Shown: positions 33,742 to 49,400, numbered from the stretch's first letter. The stretch: DNA of 64,000 nucleotides from Mimachlamys varia (GCA_947623455.1 OX392545.1:21488001-21552000), one strand, 5' to 3'. Translations and numbers: made by a program. The notes: generated by a model not told the origin, from the letters alone.

Positions 33742-33885
33742 TAGGTGAATGTAATCCCTGGATATCGAAGATAATTCCAAAGGTGTAGAGAGCAAAGGTG
33801 AGGGTAACCCCTGGATATCGAGGATAATTCCAAAGGTGTAGAGAGCAAAGGTGAGTGTAATCCCTGGATATCGAGGATGAATGAG
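33742..33885 (-). repeat. 53-bp minisatellite, inverted block
   Basis: On the minus strand, TCGATATCCAGGGGTTACCC, CTCACCTTTGCTCTCTACAC and CTTTGGAATTATCC repeat 2.7 times with 53-bp spacing. This is the unit of 32291-32608 in the opposite orientation, moderately diverged. Confidence 0.8.
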
Positions 33886-34001
33886 TGTAAAACATAGCAG
33901 CTTGGTGTAGCCACGCCAACATTTCTTCCCGAATAATTTATTGTTTTGTGGTATATCCATCGGATGTTTAATTAGCACAAAATGTTGTCGCCTATTATGT
34001 C

Positions 34002-34083
34002 AATCAGGAACTGTCAGCACTTTCCTTAAATGAGAAAATATTCGTATTTTCTCATTTACGGAAAGTGCCGACGGTTCCTGATT
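34002..34083. repeat. 39-bp-arm hairpin
   Basis: Arms 34002-34040 and 34045-34083 pair almost fully (AATCAGGAACTGTCAGCACT / AGTGCCGACGGTTCCTGATT) with a four-base loop. It would form a very stable hairpin in RNA. Confidence 0.85.
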
Positions 34084-36211
34084 GCTAATATGCATGCATG
34101 TCTATCTGCGGTGTCTCTTTCGATTTACGTCAAACACAAGTTAAAGAGTTCATAAAGCTGGTTTTTTTTTGTTCTCAAACAAAATTAAGTATCATGTATG
34201 TTAACTTTTTCAACGGAAATCATGTCTATTTTATATGCAACATAAATTCAAGAAGTATATTTGAGAAACCCAATGTCCCCAGGGAAGGCATTCAGAATGA
34301 CTAAGCTTTGAAAAATTGATCTTTCCCCCCCTTATTTTAACTTTCATTTATGTATTTAGTTCTATGAATTTCTCTTGAAAATAAATAATAGTTGAAAGAA
34401 GGTCTCTTGTCAAGAGTTTTGTATTTCTTATCAGTTCCATTCAAAATCCATCTTGTATGCTTAAAAAATAACCATAATATACTTTCATTCTCCACATACA
34501 AGATGGCCGTCTGGGCTAATAAAATCTTATGGTAAATTTTAAACTTATTTAATGGAATTTTTTTTTTAAATTGTTTAAAGTCATGTAATAACTCTCACAA
34601 ATACTGACGGAATTTGACCATTGTGCAAGTCCGTGATATATATCAAGATGCCAAATTTATTTCAAAATTGAGTGTAAAATTGAAATCATTTGACGGAAAT
34701 GAAGAAATTACCTCAATTCTATTTTAGGGATTGTACAGGCAGTTAGCTCTTTTAACATATTAATGATGTTATCCAAATTCTCTTTGTCCCATTTGGTTAT
34801 TGAAAAATTATTTGAACATTTTAAGAAATTTGACCCCTTGATGACCTTAAAATAGGTCAAGGTTACTTACTTAAACAAACATGGTAGCCCTTAACTCGTC
34901 CAGTATCTTACATGCCAAATATTTATACCGTGCCATTTTGTTATTGAGAAGCTGTTTGAAGATTTTGCTTTTTTGATCCCTGTTTTTACTCACTAAACGG
35001 TCAAGATGAAGACAGAATTCCTGTTCTATGAATGAAAGACAAAACTTCTGCTTTAATGAAAGAAGCATAACAATCCATTTTTTAAATTTTTTTTTAATAA
35101 ATGAATAACATACAAAATGTTAGACTCCACACCAAGATATTAAGCACATATGTCATGATCATTTCTAACACCTTTGCCTACTGTAAAAGCCAACATTTTT
35201 GTGTATTATCTTCACTCTTTAACTGTCAGCTTATTGTTTGTAGAATACCTTTGGTATACCATACTTATTAACTCATCTTTCCATATATGTGATTGGTTTA
35301 ATTGTCAGTCATCGAGAAATTTTTTTAAAAAGTTGATATACAATTTTCCCTATATTTCATATCAGATTAGCATAAAAGAAAAGCAAAATTATATTTTTTT
35401 TTTATTTTTAAAGCTTTTTCAAACAACACATTTCATTTGTTATGTACATTTGTTCAGCCAAACTTTACATTGTTAAGCTAAACTTTACATGTACACAAAA
35501 AACACATTTATATTTTGACCTTCATAACTTGTTTGAGTAATAATCAATTGTCAGTTTTAGTTTTTAATGAAAGAAAAATTGAGCGAGAAAAAAAAAAAAA
35601 CAGAAAAATTGTTGTATCTGAGTGTTCAAACATTTAATAATTTGTACTGCTTTTTTATAACGAGGAGGAAAGACGAGGGAAAAAAGGAAGGAAAAAAGGA
35701 ATAAAAGGAAAGTGAATGGGAAAAAAAGAAACAGTAATATTGAGTAATATTGGTATTCATTTTGTAACAGTGATTTTCAAAGTGAATGATAAAGCTATTT
35801 AGAATGTCTTGTTTATTTAAGTACAGCTTAGTTAAAGAAATAAGGAAAGACTTCAGCAAACGAAAACTAGGCTGAACTGTATAAACCGGTACAAATGCAA
35901 ACTATTTAAAGGGAGGTAATCCAATTAATTTTCATATCTAAAGTCTTTCAGTTAGAGTCATTTCAAAATTAACTGTATTGGAGGGCCGGGAGGCACTTTT
36001 TCAGAGACCCTACAACCAATCAAGTGTTAAAAGTGATTTAATATATATATATATGGTATGCAGATCTGGTTTTAACCCTACCACCCATGATATCTTAATA
36101 CGGCTGCATCCCACCTCCCCCACACAAGTAATTGTGGAATACACCTTTACCTTTTTTATAGAAAATTAATAAGAATAAAATAATTTGTTAACAATTCTCT
36201 GAAAAACAATG
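34084..36211. other. AT-rich, no gene seen
   Basis: Homopolymer-rich sequence with short AT-driven open frames (34871, 35174, 35626) that show no motif. An (AT)n run lies near 36040. Confidence 0.45.
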
Positions 36212-36217
36212 TTTATT
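36212..36217 (-). terminator. candidate poly(A) signal of the minus-strand gene
   Basis: AATAAA on the minus strand about 155 bases beyond the stop codon at 36372. It is the nearest good match. Confidence 0.5.
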
Positions 36218-36371
36218 ATTTTTGAAGACTAAATTGATTTAACAACTTTCACATATTCATATTTCCCCTGAAAAGTTCAGTTCGGTTTGCACCACAAATG
36301 TTTACCACATGAAAATGAAGTCACAATATATACTCTCTGATGTGTAGGACACTTACACATCAAAGAAAGAT

Positions 36372-37456
36372 CTAATGCTGAGATTTCTGTGTGACTGAGT
36401 TCGGGAGGAGAATGTGTTGCTTGGAAACAGGAATGACGGCTGCCATTCGATGTATACTAACTGAAGTTATTCCTTCAGTTTTCTGACTGTTGAACATTGG
36501 ACTGTGTTTTTTGGAAATGATAGCAGGGAGTGATTCCTTCCTGATTTCTGCACTGGTGGACTTAATGACAGGTTTACTGCGCAGAGGCAGCAGACTAACA
36601 GGAACACAGAAAGGATTCAGAGTATACAGAGACGGTTTCTTTGGAATCTCGGACGGGTCCTCAATAACTCGTTCATGTCTTACTGGCATAACTTTCCTTA
36701 ACCCTGCAGGCCTGCCTGGTCCCCTCCAATACATTTCCTGGTTTGTCTGAGAGGAATCGGCTCCGACAGAATCATCCGGTTTCTTAAAAACGCCCTTGGG
36801 CGGTCGACCAAGAGCTTTCCTTTTTCTGGAAGAGGTTGGTTCTTCAGCACATTTTTCTGTTGATTCATTAGTGTTTTTATTGTCTTTGCGAACAACATAA
36901 GAGTCAGGCTGAGGATGTGATCCAGTCACATCAGCAGCAACTCTCCGGCGTTTAGGTGGCAGACCCCTGTCTGCCCCTTCCTCACCTTGAACCTGTATGC
37001 GATCACTACCAGTGTTGGGACGTCCAGCCCCTACACCCTCCTTGTTCCCCTTCACCTTTTTACTGTCAATACCTCCTCCTTCAGCAGCCTCATCATCACT
37101 GTTCACAATATTTTTGCTAACAATAATATCAGTTTCTCTTCTAATGTTAAATTCCACCTCGCTATTTTTATGTCGTTTCTTGGGTGGACCTAGTTGTTTC
37201 TGAGCTGTGGGGACTGGGCCGGTTGATTTTTCCGAGTTGTGTGATAAAATCATGGTTTTATTTATTTCCTGGATTTGTCTTGACATAGCTGTAGAAGTTG
37301 TACTCGAACTAGGCGTAGAAGACACTGTTGAGGTAGCTGGACTGGTAGAACTCTGCCGAGTAGAAGAGGGTGCACTTGTTTCACCAGGGTCAGTGTTGTT
37401 GCCTCCAGATTCTTCTTTCACTACCACTTTAGATGCATTTTCAAATTCTTTAAAAT
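36372..37456 (-). CDS. exon F (last coding exon): basic AT-hook-like tail
   Basis: Acceptor TCTCACTTGTAG|AT. Its first two bases complete a GAT codon with the G left by exon E. It encodes [19 protein letters not shown], a Ser/Thr-rich run, [35 protein letters not shown] (about 36780-36830), [12 protein letters not shown] (about 36700-36735) and ends [11 protein letters not shown]. 360 residues. Plus-strand open frames here are shadows. Confidence 0.85.
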
Positions 37457-40400
37457 CTACAAGTGAGAATATTATAAAGTTAACAGTGAAATTAAAGTTA
37501 CTTGAATCTAAACAAAAAGAATATCACCTGAAACTTAATCAAAACACGAGAGAACTTAACAAGGTACTTGGGCTGCATATGTATCGTATTGATCTATTAT
37601 GACCCTGTTCTAAGTGCACTATTTATCTATTATGGCCCTGTTGAGAGGGCACTATTGCCTCATAGTATTGTTGAGGGATGAAATAGTGCTTGAGCTGAAG
37701 GTGAGGGCACTATCTCATCACGAGACAATACTATGAGGCAATAGTGCCCTTTCAACAGGGCCATAATGGGTTTAGTACAGCACCCTTCCATTTAAATATA
37801 AATGTATACAAAAGTTTCGTTTTTGTTGTGCTATATCATGGCCAGTTTCGGGTCGTTTCCAGAGGCAGCCATTTTCTAGCAGAATAGTAGCAAGACGTTA
37901 TAGTGACGTAACTTAATAGTGACGTCATAATAGATTCACGTTGAACATCGCGCCAAATCTGATAGTGCCCCGAAGAGCGGGCACTATCACTTCATAGTAC
38001 CAATGTGTATAGCCAATTGGAAGGCAGCATTTAGTCATGTGATGTACTAATTATCTATTATGGGGCTGTTCTGAGGGCACTATTGCCTCATAGTATTGTC
38101 GAGGGATGGAATAGTGCCTGAGCCGAAGGCGAGGGCACTATCTCATCACGAAACAATACTATGAGGCAATAGTGCCCTCACAACAGGGCCATAATGGATT
38201 TAGTACATCACCCTTCCATTTAAATACACACGTATACACAAGAATTTGTTTTATTGTGCTAGACCATCCAGCTTTGGGTCGTTTCCAGAGTCAGCCATTT
38301 TCTAGGAGAACAGTAGCATTGTGTAATAGTGATGCAACTTAAAAGTGACGTCATAATAGATCAAGTTGAGCATCGTGCCAAATCTGATAGAACCCGGGTA
38401 AGCAGGCACTATCCCTTTATAGTACCCATGTGTATAGCTAATGGGAAGGCAGAATTCAGTCACATGATGTACTAATGGATTGTATTCCGATATTTTCTTA
38501 TTTTCATCACTTAACTAATTAACTTATTTTCATCACTGAAATAATTAACTAATTTTCATCACTTAAATAATTATTTTATTTTCATCTGACTGATAATCTT
38601 TCAATCCTTCAGATCAGATGTGCTCCTCTGTGAAGTAAATCATAAAAGTATATAAACTTAATTATAGAAATGATACTAAACTATTTGTTGCTGGTATTTA
38701 ATATTGAAGACTCTTGACAAAACTGTATTCAATCCATGTCACTCAATCATCAGTGATATAACCTTTTTAGCAGCTATTTTTGTCTAAATACCATTAGAAA
38801 GAGACGGGCTGATTAGCTAAATACCATTAGAAAGAGACAAGCCGATTGGCTACATACCATTAGAAAGAGACAGGCTGATTGGCTACATACCATTAGAAAG
38901 AGACAGGCTGATTGGCTACATACCATTAGAGAGAGACAAGCCGATTGGCTACATACCATTAGAGAGAGACAGGCTGATTGGCTACATACCATTAGAGAGA
39001 GACAAGCCGATTGGCTACATACCATTAGAGAGAGACAGGCTGATTGGCTACATACCATTAGAGAGAGGCAAGCCGATTGGCTACATACCATTAGAGAGAG
39101 ACGGGCTGATTGGCTACATACCATTAGAGAGAGACAAGCTGATTGGCTACATACCATTAGAGGCTGATTGACTACATACCATTAGAGAGACACAAGCTGA
39201 TTGGCTACATACCATTAGACAGAGACAGGCTGATTGACTACATACCATTAGAGAGAGGCAAGCTGATTGGCTACATACCATTAGAGAGAGACAGGCTGAT
39301 TGGCTACATACCATTAGAGAGAGACAGGCTGATTGGCTACATACCATTAGAGAGAGACAGACTGATTGGCTACATACCATTAGAGAGAGACAGACTGATT
39401 GGCTACATACCATTAGAGAGAGACAGACTGATTGGCTACATACCATTAGAGAGAGACAGACTGATTGGCTACATACCATTAGAGAGAGACAGGCTGATTG
39501 GCTACATACCATTAGAGAGAGACAGGCTGATTAACTACATACCATTAGAGAGAGACAGGCTGATTGGCTACATACCAATAGAGAGAGACGGGCTGATTGG
39601 CTACATACCATTAGAGAGAGACGGGCCGATTGACTACATACCATTAGAGAGAGGCAGGCTGATTGGCTACATACCATTAGAGAGAGACAGACTGATTGGC
39701 TACATACCATTAGAGAGAGACAGACTGATTGGCTACATACCATTAGAGAGAGACAGACTGATTGGCTACATACCATTAGAGAGAGACAGGCTGATTGGCT
39801 ACATACCATTAGAGAGAGACAGGCTGATTAACTACATACCATTAGAGAGAGACAGGCTGATTGGCTACATACCAATAGAGAGAGACGGGCTGATTGGCTA
39901 CATACCATTAGAGAGAGACGGGCTGATTGACTACATACAATTAGAGAGCGATGGGCTGATTAGCTACATACCATTAGAGAGAGACAGGCTGATTGGCTAC
40001 ATACCATTAGAGAGAGACAAGCCGATTGGCTACATACCATTAGAGAGAGACAGGTCGATTGGCTACATACCATTATAGAGAGGCAGGCTGATTGACTACA
40101 TACCATTAGAGAGATGGGCTGATTGGCTACATACCATTAGAGAGAGACGGGCTGATTGGCTACATACCATTAGAGAGAGACAGGCTGATTGGCTACATAC
40201 CATTAGAGAGAGGCAGGCTGATTGACTACATACCATTAGAGAGAGGCGGGCTGATTGGCTACATACCATTAGAGAGAGACGGGCTGATTGGCTACATACC
40301 ATTAGAGAGAGGCAGGCTGATTGGCTACATACCATTAGAGAGAGACAAGCCGATTGGCTACATACCATTAGAGAGAGACAGGCTGATTGGCTACATACCA

Positions 40401-43400
40401 TTAGAGAGAGACAAGCCGATTGGCTACATACCATTAGAGAGAGACAGGCTGATTGGCTACATACCATTAGAGAGAGGCAAGCCGATTGGCTACATACCAT
40501 TAGAGAGAGACGGGCTGATTGGCTACATACCATTAGAGAGAGACAAGCTGATTGGCTACATACCATTAGAGGCTGATTGACTACATACCATTAGAGAGAC
40601 ACAAGCTGATTGGCTACATACCATTAGACAGAGACAGGCTGATTGACTACATACCATTAGAGAGAGGCAAGCTGATTGGCTACATACCATTAGAGAGAGA
40701 CAGGCTGATTGGCTACATACCATTAGAGAGAGACAGGCTGATTGGCTACATACCATTAGAGAGAGACAGACTGATTGGCTACATACCATTAGAGAGAGAC
40801 AGACTGATTGGCTACATACCATTAGAGAGAGACAGACTGATTGGCTACATACCATTAGAGAGAGACAGACTGATTGGCTACATACCATTAGAGAGAGACA
40901 GGCTGATTGGCTACATACCATTAGAGAGAGACGGGCTGATTAACTACATACCATTAGAGAGAGACAGGCTGATTGGCTACATACCAATAGAGAGAGACGG
41001 GCTGATTGGCTACATACCATTAGAGAGAGACGGGCCGATTGACTACATACCATTAGAGAGAGGCAGGCTGATTGGCTACATACCATTAGAGAGAGACAGA
41101 CTGATTGGCTACATACCATTAGAGAGAGACAGACTGATTGGCTACATACCATTAGAGAGAGACAGACTGATTGGCTACATACCATTAGAGAGAGACAGGC
41201 TGATTGGCTACATACCATTAGAGAGAGACAGGCTGATTAACTACATACCATTAGAGAGAGACAGGCTGATTGGCTACATACCAATAGAGAGAGACGGGCT
41301 GATTGGCTACATACCATTAGAGAGAGACGGGCTGATTGACTACATACAATTAGAGAGCGATGGGCTGATTAGCTACATACCATTAGAGAGAGACAGGCTG
41401 ATTGGCTACATACCATTAGAGAGAGACAAGCCGATTGGCTACATACCATTAGAGAGAGACAGGTCGATTGGCTACATACCATTATAGAGAGGCAGGCTGA
41501 TTGACTACATACCATTAGAGAGATGGGCTGATTGGCTACATACCATTAGAGAGAGACGGGCTGATTGGCTACATACCATTAGAGAGAGACAGGCTGATTG
41601 GCTACATACCATTAGAGAGAGGCAGGCTGATTGACTACATACCATTAGAGAGAGGCGGGCTGATTGGCTACATACCATTAGAGAGAGACGGGCTGATTGG
41701 CTACATACCATTAGAGAGAGGCAGGCTGATTGGCTACATACCATTAGAGAGAGACAGGCTGATTGGCTACATACCATTAGAGAGAGGCGGGCTGATTGGC
41801 TACATACCATTAGAGAGAGGCAGGCTGATTGACTACATACCATTAGAGAGAGACAGACTGATTGGCTACATACCATTAGAGAGAGACAGGCTGATTGGCT
41901 ACATACCATTAGAGAGAGGTGGGCTGATTGACTACATACCATTAGAGAGAGACAGACTGATTGGCTACATACCATTAGACAGAGATGGGCTGATTGGCTA
42001 CATACCATTAGAGAGAGACAGGCTGATTGACTACATACCATTAGAGAGAGACAGGCTGATTGACTACAGACCATTAGAGAGAGACAGGCTGATTGACTAC
42101 ATACCATTAGAGAGAGATGGGCTGATTGGCTACATACCATTAGAGAGAGACAGGCTGATTGACTACATACCATTAGAGAGAGGCAGGCTGATTGGCTACA
42201 TACCATTAGAGAGAGGTGGGCTGATTGACTACATACCATTAGAGAGAGGCAGGCTGATTGGCTACATACCATTAGAGAGAGGCAGGCTGATTGACTACAT
42301 ACCATTAGAGAGAGGCAGGCTGATTGGCTACATACCATTAGAGAGAGGTGGGCTGATTGACTACATACCATTAGAGAGAGACAGGCCGATTGGCTACATA
42401 CCATTAGAGAGAGACGGGCCAATTGGCTACATACCATTAGAGAGAGACGGGCCGATTGGCTACATACCATTAGAGAGAGACGGACTGATTGACTACATAC
42501 CATTAGAGAGAGACGGACTGATTGACTACATACCATTAGAGAGAGACGGGCTGATTGGCTACATACCATTAGAGAGAGACGGGCCAATTGGCTACATACC
42601 ATTAGAGAGAGACAGGCCGATTGGCTACATACCATTAGAGAGAGACAGACCGACTGGCTACATACCATTAGAGAGAGACGGGCTGATTGGCTACATACCA
42701 TTAGAGAGAGACAGACTGATTGGCTACATACCATTAGAGAGAGACAGGCGGATTGGCTACATACCATTAGAGAGAGACAGGCTGATTGGCTACATACCAT
42801 TAGACAGAGACAAGCTGATTGGCTACATACCATTAGAGAGAGACAGGCTGATTGGCTACATACCATTAGAGAGACAGGCCGACTGGCTACATACCATTAG
42901 AGAGAGACAGGCCGATTGGCTAAATACCATTATAGAGAGACAAGCTGATTGGCTACATACCATTAGAGAGAGACAAGCTGATTGGCTACATACCATTAGA
43001 GAGAGATAAGCTGATTGGCTACATACCATTAGAGAGAGACAAGCTGATTGACTACATACCATTAGAGAGAGATAGGCCGATTGACTACATACCATTAGAG
43101 AAAGACAGGCCGATTGACTACATACCATTAGAGAGAGACAGGCCGATTGACTACATACCATTAGAGAGAGACAGGCTGATTGACTACATACCATTAGAGA
43201 GAGACAGGCTGATTGACTACATACCATTAGAGAGAGACAGGCTGATTGACTACATACCATTAGAGAGAGACAGACCGACTGGCTACATACCATTAGAGAG
43301 AGACAGGCTGATTGACTACATACCATTAGAGAGAGACAGACCGACTGGCTACATACCATTAGAGAGAGACGGGCCGATTGGCTACATACCATTAGAGAGA

Positions 43401-46400
43401 GACAAGCCGATTGACTACATACCATTACAGAGAGACAAGCTGATTGACTACATACCATTAGAGAGAGACAGGCCGCTTGGTTACATACCATTAGAGAGAG
43501 ACAGGCCGATTGACTACATACCATTAGAGAGAGACAGGCCGATTGACTACATACCATTAGAGAGAGACAGGCTGATTGGCTACATACCATTAGAGAGAGA
43601 CAGGCTGATTGGCTACATACCATTAGAGAGAGACAGGCTGATTGACTACATACCATTAGAGAGAGACAGACCGACTGACTACATACCATTAGAGAGAGAC
43701 AGACCGACTGGCTACATACCATTAGAGAGAGACAGGCTGATTGGCTACATACCATTAGAGAGAGACAGGCCGATTGGCTACATACCATTAGAGAGAGACA
43801 GGCTGATTGGCTACATACCATTAGAGAGAGACGGGCTGATTGGCTACATACCATTAGAGAGAGACAGGCCGATTGGCTACATACCATTAGAGAGAGACAG
43901 GCTGATTGGCTACATACCATTAGAGAGAGACAGGCTGATTGGCTACATACCATTAGAGAGACAGGCCGACTGGCTACATACCATCAGAGAGAGATAGGCC
44001 GATTGGCTACATACCATTAGAGAGAGACGGGCTGATTGGCTACATACCATTAGAGAGAGACGGGCCGATTGGCTACATACCATTAGAGAGAGACGGACTG
44101 ATTGACTACATACCATTAGAGAGAGACGGGCTGATTGACTACATACCATTAGAGAGAGACGGGCTGATTGGCTACATACCATTAGAGAGAGACGGGCTGA
44201 TTGACTACATACCATTAGAGAGAGAAGGGCTGATTGACTACATACCATTAGAGAGAGGCAGGCTGATTGGCTACATACCATTAGACAGAGACGGGCTGAT
44301 TGGCTACATACCATTAGAGAGAGACAGACTGATTGACTACATACCATTAGAGAGAGACAGACCGACTGGCTACATACCATTAGAGAGAGACGGGCTGATT
44401 GGCTACATACCATTAGAGAGAGACAGACTGATTGGCTACACACCATTAGAGAGAGACAGGCGGATTGGCTACATACCATTAGAGAGAGACAGGCTGATTG
44501 GCTACATACCATTAGAGAGAGACGGGCCAATTGGCTACATACCATTAGAGAGAGACAGGCCGATTGGCTACATACCATTAGAGAGAGACAGACCGACTGG
44601 CTACATACCATTAGAGAGAGACGGGCTGATTGGCTACATACCATTAGAGAGAGACAGACTGATTGACTACATACCATTAGAGAGAGACAGGCCGCTTGGT
44701 TACATACCATTAGAGAGAGACAGGCCGATTGACTACATACCATTAGAGAGAGACAGGCCGATTGACTACATACCATTAGAGAGAGACAGGCTGATTGGCT
44801 ACATACCATTAGAGAGAGACAGGCTGATTGGCTACATACCATTAGAGAGAGACAGGCTGATTGACTACATACCATTAGAGAGAGACAGACCGACTGACTA
44901 CATACCATTAGAGAGAGACAGACCGACTGGCTACATACCATTAGAGAGAGACAGGCTGATTGGCTACATACCATTAGAGAGAGACGGGCTGATTGACTAC
45001 ATACCATTAGAGAGAGACAGACTGATTGACTACATACCATTAGAGAGAGACAGGCCGATTGGCTACATACCATTAGAGAGAGACGGGCCAATTGGCTACA
45101 TACCATTAGAGAGAGACGGGCCGATTGGCTACATACCATTAGAGAGAGACGGACTGATTGACTACATACCATTAGAGAGAGACGGACTGATTGACTACAT
45201 ACCATTAGAGAGAGACGGGCTGATTGGCTACATACCATTAGAGAGAGACGGGCCAATTGGCTACATACCATTAGAGAGAGACAGGCCGATTGGCTACATA
45301 CCATTAGAGAGAGACAGACCGACTGGCTACATACCATTAGAGAGAGACGGGCTGATTGGCTACATACCATTAGAGAGAGACAGACTGATTGGCTACATAC
45401 CATTAGAGAGAGACAGGCGGATTGGCTACATACCATTAGAGAGAGACAGGCTGATTGGCTACATACCATTAGACAGAGACAAGCTGATTGGCTACATACC
45501 ATTAGAGAGAGACAGGCTGATTGGCTACATACCATTAGAGAGACAGGCCGACTGGCTACATACCATTAGAGAGAGACAGGCCGATTGGCTAAATACCATT
45601 ATAGAGAGACAAGCTGATTGGCTACATACCATTAGAGAGAGACAAGCTGATTGGCTACATACCATTAGAGAGAGATAAGCTGATTGGCTACATACCATTA
45701 GAGAGAGACAAGCTGATTGACTACATACCATTAGAGAGAGATAGGCCGATTGACTACATACCATTAGAGAAAGACAGGCCGATTGACTACATACCATTAG
45801 AGAGAGACAGGCCGATTGACTACATACCATTAGAGAGAGACGGGCCGATTGGCTACATACCATTAGAGAGAGACAAGCCGATTGACTACATACCATTACA
45901 GAGAGACAAGCTGATTGACTACATACCATTAGAGAGAGACAGGCCGCTTGGTTACATACCATTAGAGAGAGACAGGCCGATTGACTACATACCATTAGAG
46001 AGAGACAGGCCGATTGACTACATACCATTAGAGAGAGACAGGCTGATTGGCTACATACCATTAGAGAGAGACAGGCTGATTGGCTACATACCATTAGAGA
46101 GAGACAGGCTGATTGACTACATACCATTAGAGAGAGACAGACCGACTGACTACATACCATTAGAGAGAGACAGACCGACTGGCTACATACCATTAGAGAG
46201 AGACAGGCTGATTGGCTACATACCATTAGAGAGAGACGGGCTGATTGACTACATACCATTAGAGAGAGACAGACTGATTGACTACATACCATTAGAGAGA
46301 CACAGGCCGATTGACTACATACCATTAGAGAGAGACGGGCCAATTGGCTACATACCATTAGAGAGAGATGGGCCGATTGGCTACATACCATTAGAGAGAG

Positions 46401-49400
46401 ACGGACTGATTGACTACATACCATTAGAGAGAGACGGACTGATTGACTACATACCATTAGAGAGAGACGGGCTGATTGGCTACATACCATTAGAGAGAGA
46501 CAGGCTGATTGACTACATACCATTAGAGAGAGACGGGCTGATTGGCTACATACCATTAGAGAGAGACAGACCGACTGGCTACATACCATTAGAGAGAGAC
46601 AGGCCGATTGACTACATACCATTAGAGAGAGACGGGCTGATTGGCTACATACCATTAGAGAGAGACGGGCTGATTGACTACATACCATTAGAGAGAGACA
46701 GGCTGATTGGCTACATACCATTAGAGAGAGACAGACCGACTGGCTACATACCATTAGAGAGAGACAGACTGATTGGCTACATACCATTAGTGAGAGACAA
46801 GCCGATTGACTACATACCATTAGAGAGAGACAGGCTGATTGGCTACATACCATTAGAGAGAGACAGGCTGATTGGCTACATACCATTAGAGAGAGACAGG
46901 CTGATTGACTACATACCATTAGAGAGAGGCAGACTGATTGACTACATACCATTAGAGAGAGACAGGCCAATTGGCTACATACCATTAGAGAGAGACAGAC
47001 CGACTGGCTACATACCATTAGAGAGAGACGGGCTGATTGGCTACATACCATTAGAGAGAGACAGACCGACTGGCTACATACCATTAGAGAGAGACGGACT
47101 GATTGGCTACATACCATTAGAGAGAGACAGGCTGATTGACTACATACCAATAGAGAGAGACAGGCTGATTGACTACATACCATTAGAGAGAGACAGACCG
47201 ACTGGCTACATACCATTAGAGAGAGACAGGCTGATTGGCTACATACCATTAGAGAGAGACAGGCTGATTGACTACATTCCAATAGAGAGAGACATGCTGA
47301 TTGACTACATACCATTAGAGAGAGGCAGACTGATTGGCTACATACCATTAGAGAGAGGCAGACTGATTGACTACATACCATTAGAGAGAGACAGGCTGAT
47401 TGACTACATACCATTAGAGAGAGACAGGCTGATTGACTACATACAATTAGAGAGAGACAGACTGATTGGCTACATACCATTAGAGAGAGACAGACTGATT
47501 GACTACATACCATTAGAGAGAGACAGACTGATTGACTACATACCATTAGAGAGAGGCAGACTGATTGACTACATACCATTAGAGAGAGACAGGCTGATTG
47601 ACTACATACCATTAGAGAGAGACAGACTGATTGACTACATACCATTAGAGAGAGACAAGCTGATTGACTACATACCATTAGAGAGAGACGGGCTGATTGG
47701 CTACATACCATTAGAGAGAGACGGGCTGATTGGCTACATACCATTAGAGAGAGACAGACTGATTGGCTACACACCATTAGAGAGAGACAGGCGGATTGGC
47801 TACATACCATTAGAGAGAGACAGGCTGATTGGCTACATACCATTAGAGAGAGGCGGGCTGATTGGCTACATACCATTAGAGAGAGACGGGCTGATTGGCT
47901 ACATACCATTAGAGAGAGACAGACTGATTGGCTACATACCATTAGAGAGAGACAGACTGATTGGCTACATACCATTAGAGAGAGGCAGACTGATTGACTA
48001 CATACCATTAGAGAGAGACAGGCCGATTGGCTACATACCATTAGAGAGAGACGGACTGATTGGCTACATACCATTAGAGAGAGACAGGCTGATTGGCTAC
48101 ATACAATTAGAGAGAGACGGGCTGATTGGCTACATACCACTAGAGAGAGACGGGCTGATTGGCTACATACCATTAGAGAGAGACAGACTGATTGGCTACA
48201 TACCATTAGAGAGAGACGGGCCGATTGGCTACATACCATTAGAGAGAGACAAGCCGATTGACTACATACCATTACAGAGAGACAAGCTGATTGACTACAT
48301 ACCATTAGAGAGACAGGCCGATTGACTACATACCATTAGAGAGAGACGGGCCGATTGGCTACATACCATTAGAGAGAGACAAGCCGATTGACTACATACC
48401 ATTACAGAGAGACAAGCTGATTGACTACATACCATTAGAGAGAGACAGGCCGCTTGGTTACATACCATTAGAGAGAGACAGGCCGATTGACTACATACCA
48501 TTAGAGAGAGACAGGCCGATTGACTACATACCATTAGAGAGAGACAGGCTGATTGGCTACATACCATTAGAGAGAGACAGGCTGATTGGCTACATACCAT
48601 TAGAGAGAGACAGGCTGATTGACTACATACCATTAGAGAGAGACAGACCGACTGACTACATACCATTAGAGAGAGACAGACCGACTGGCTACATACCATT
48701 AGAGAGAGACAGGCTGATTGGCTACATACCATTAGAGAGAGACGGGCTGATTGACTACATACCATTAGAGAGAGACAGACTGATTGACTACATACCATTA
48801 GAGAGAGACAGGCCGATTGGCTACATACCATTAGAGAGAGACGGGCCAATTGGCTACATACCATTAGAGAGAGACGGGCCGATTGGCTACATACCATTAG
48901 AGAGAGACGGACTGATTGACTACATACCATTAGAGAGAGACGGACTGATTGACTACATACCATTAGAGAGAGACGGGCTGATTGGCTACATACCATTAGA
49001 GAGAGACGGGCCAATTGGCTACATACCATTAGAGAGAGACAGGCCGATTGGCTACATACCATTAGAGAGAGACAGACCGACTGGCTACATACCATTAGAG
49101 AGAGACGGGCTGATTGGCTACATACCATTAGAGAGAGACAGACTGATTGGCTACATACCATTAGAGAGAGACAGGCGGATTGGCTACATACCATTAGAGA
49201 GAGACAGGCTGATTGGCTACATACCATTAGACAGAGACAAGCTGATTGGCTACATACCATTAGAGAGAGACAGGCTGATTGGCTACATACCATTAGAGAG
49301 ACAGGCCGACTGGCTACATACCATTAGAGAGAGACAGGCCGATTGGCTAAATACCATTATAGAGAGACAAGCTGATTGGCTACATACCATTAGAGAGAGA

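Noticed and set aside
36490..37602. Plus-strand open frames opposite exon F
   Set aside because: They are shadows of the minus-strand coding exon, which has the splice and phase support.
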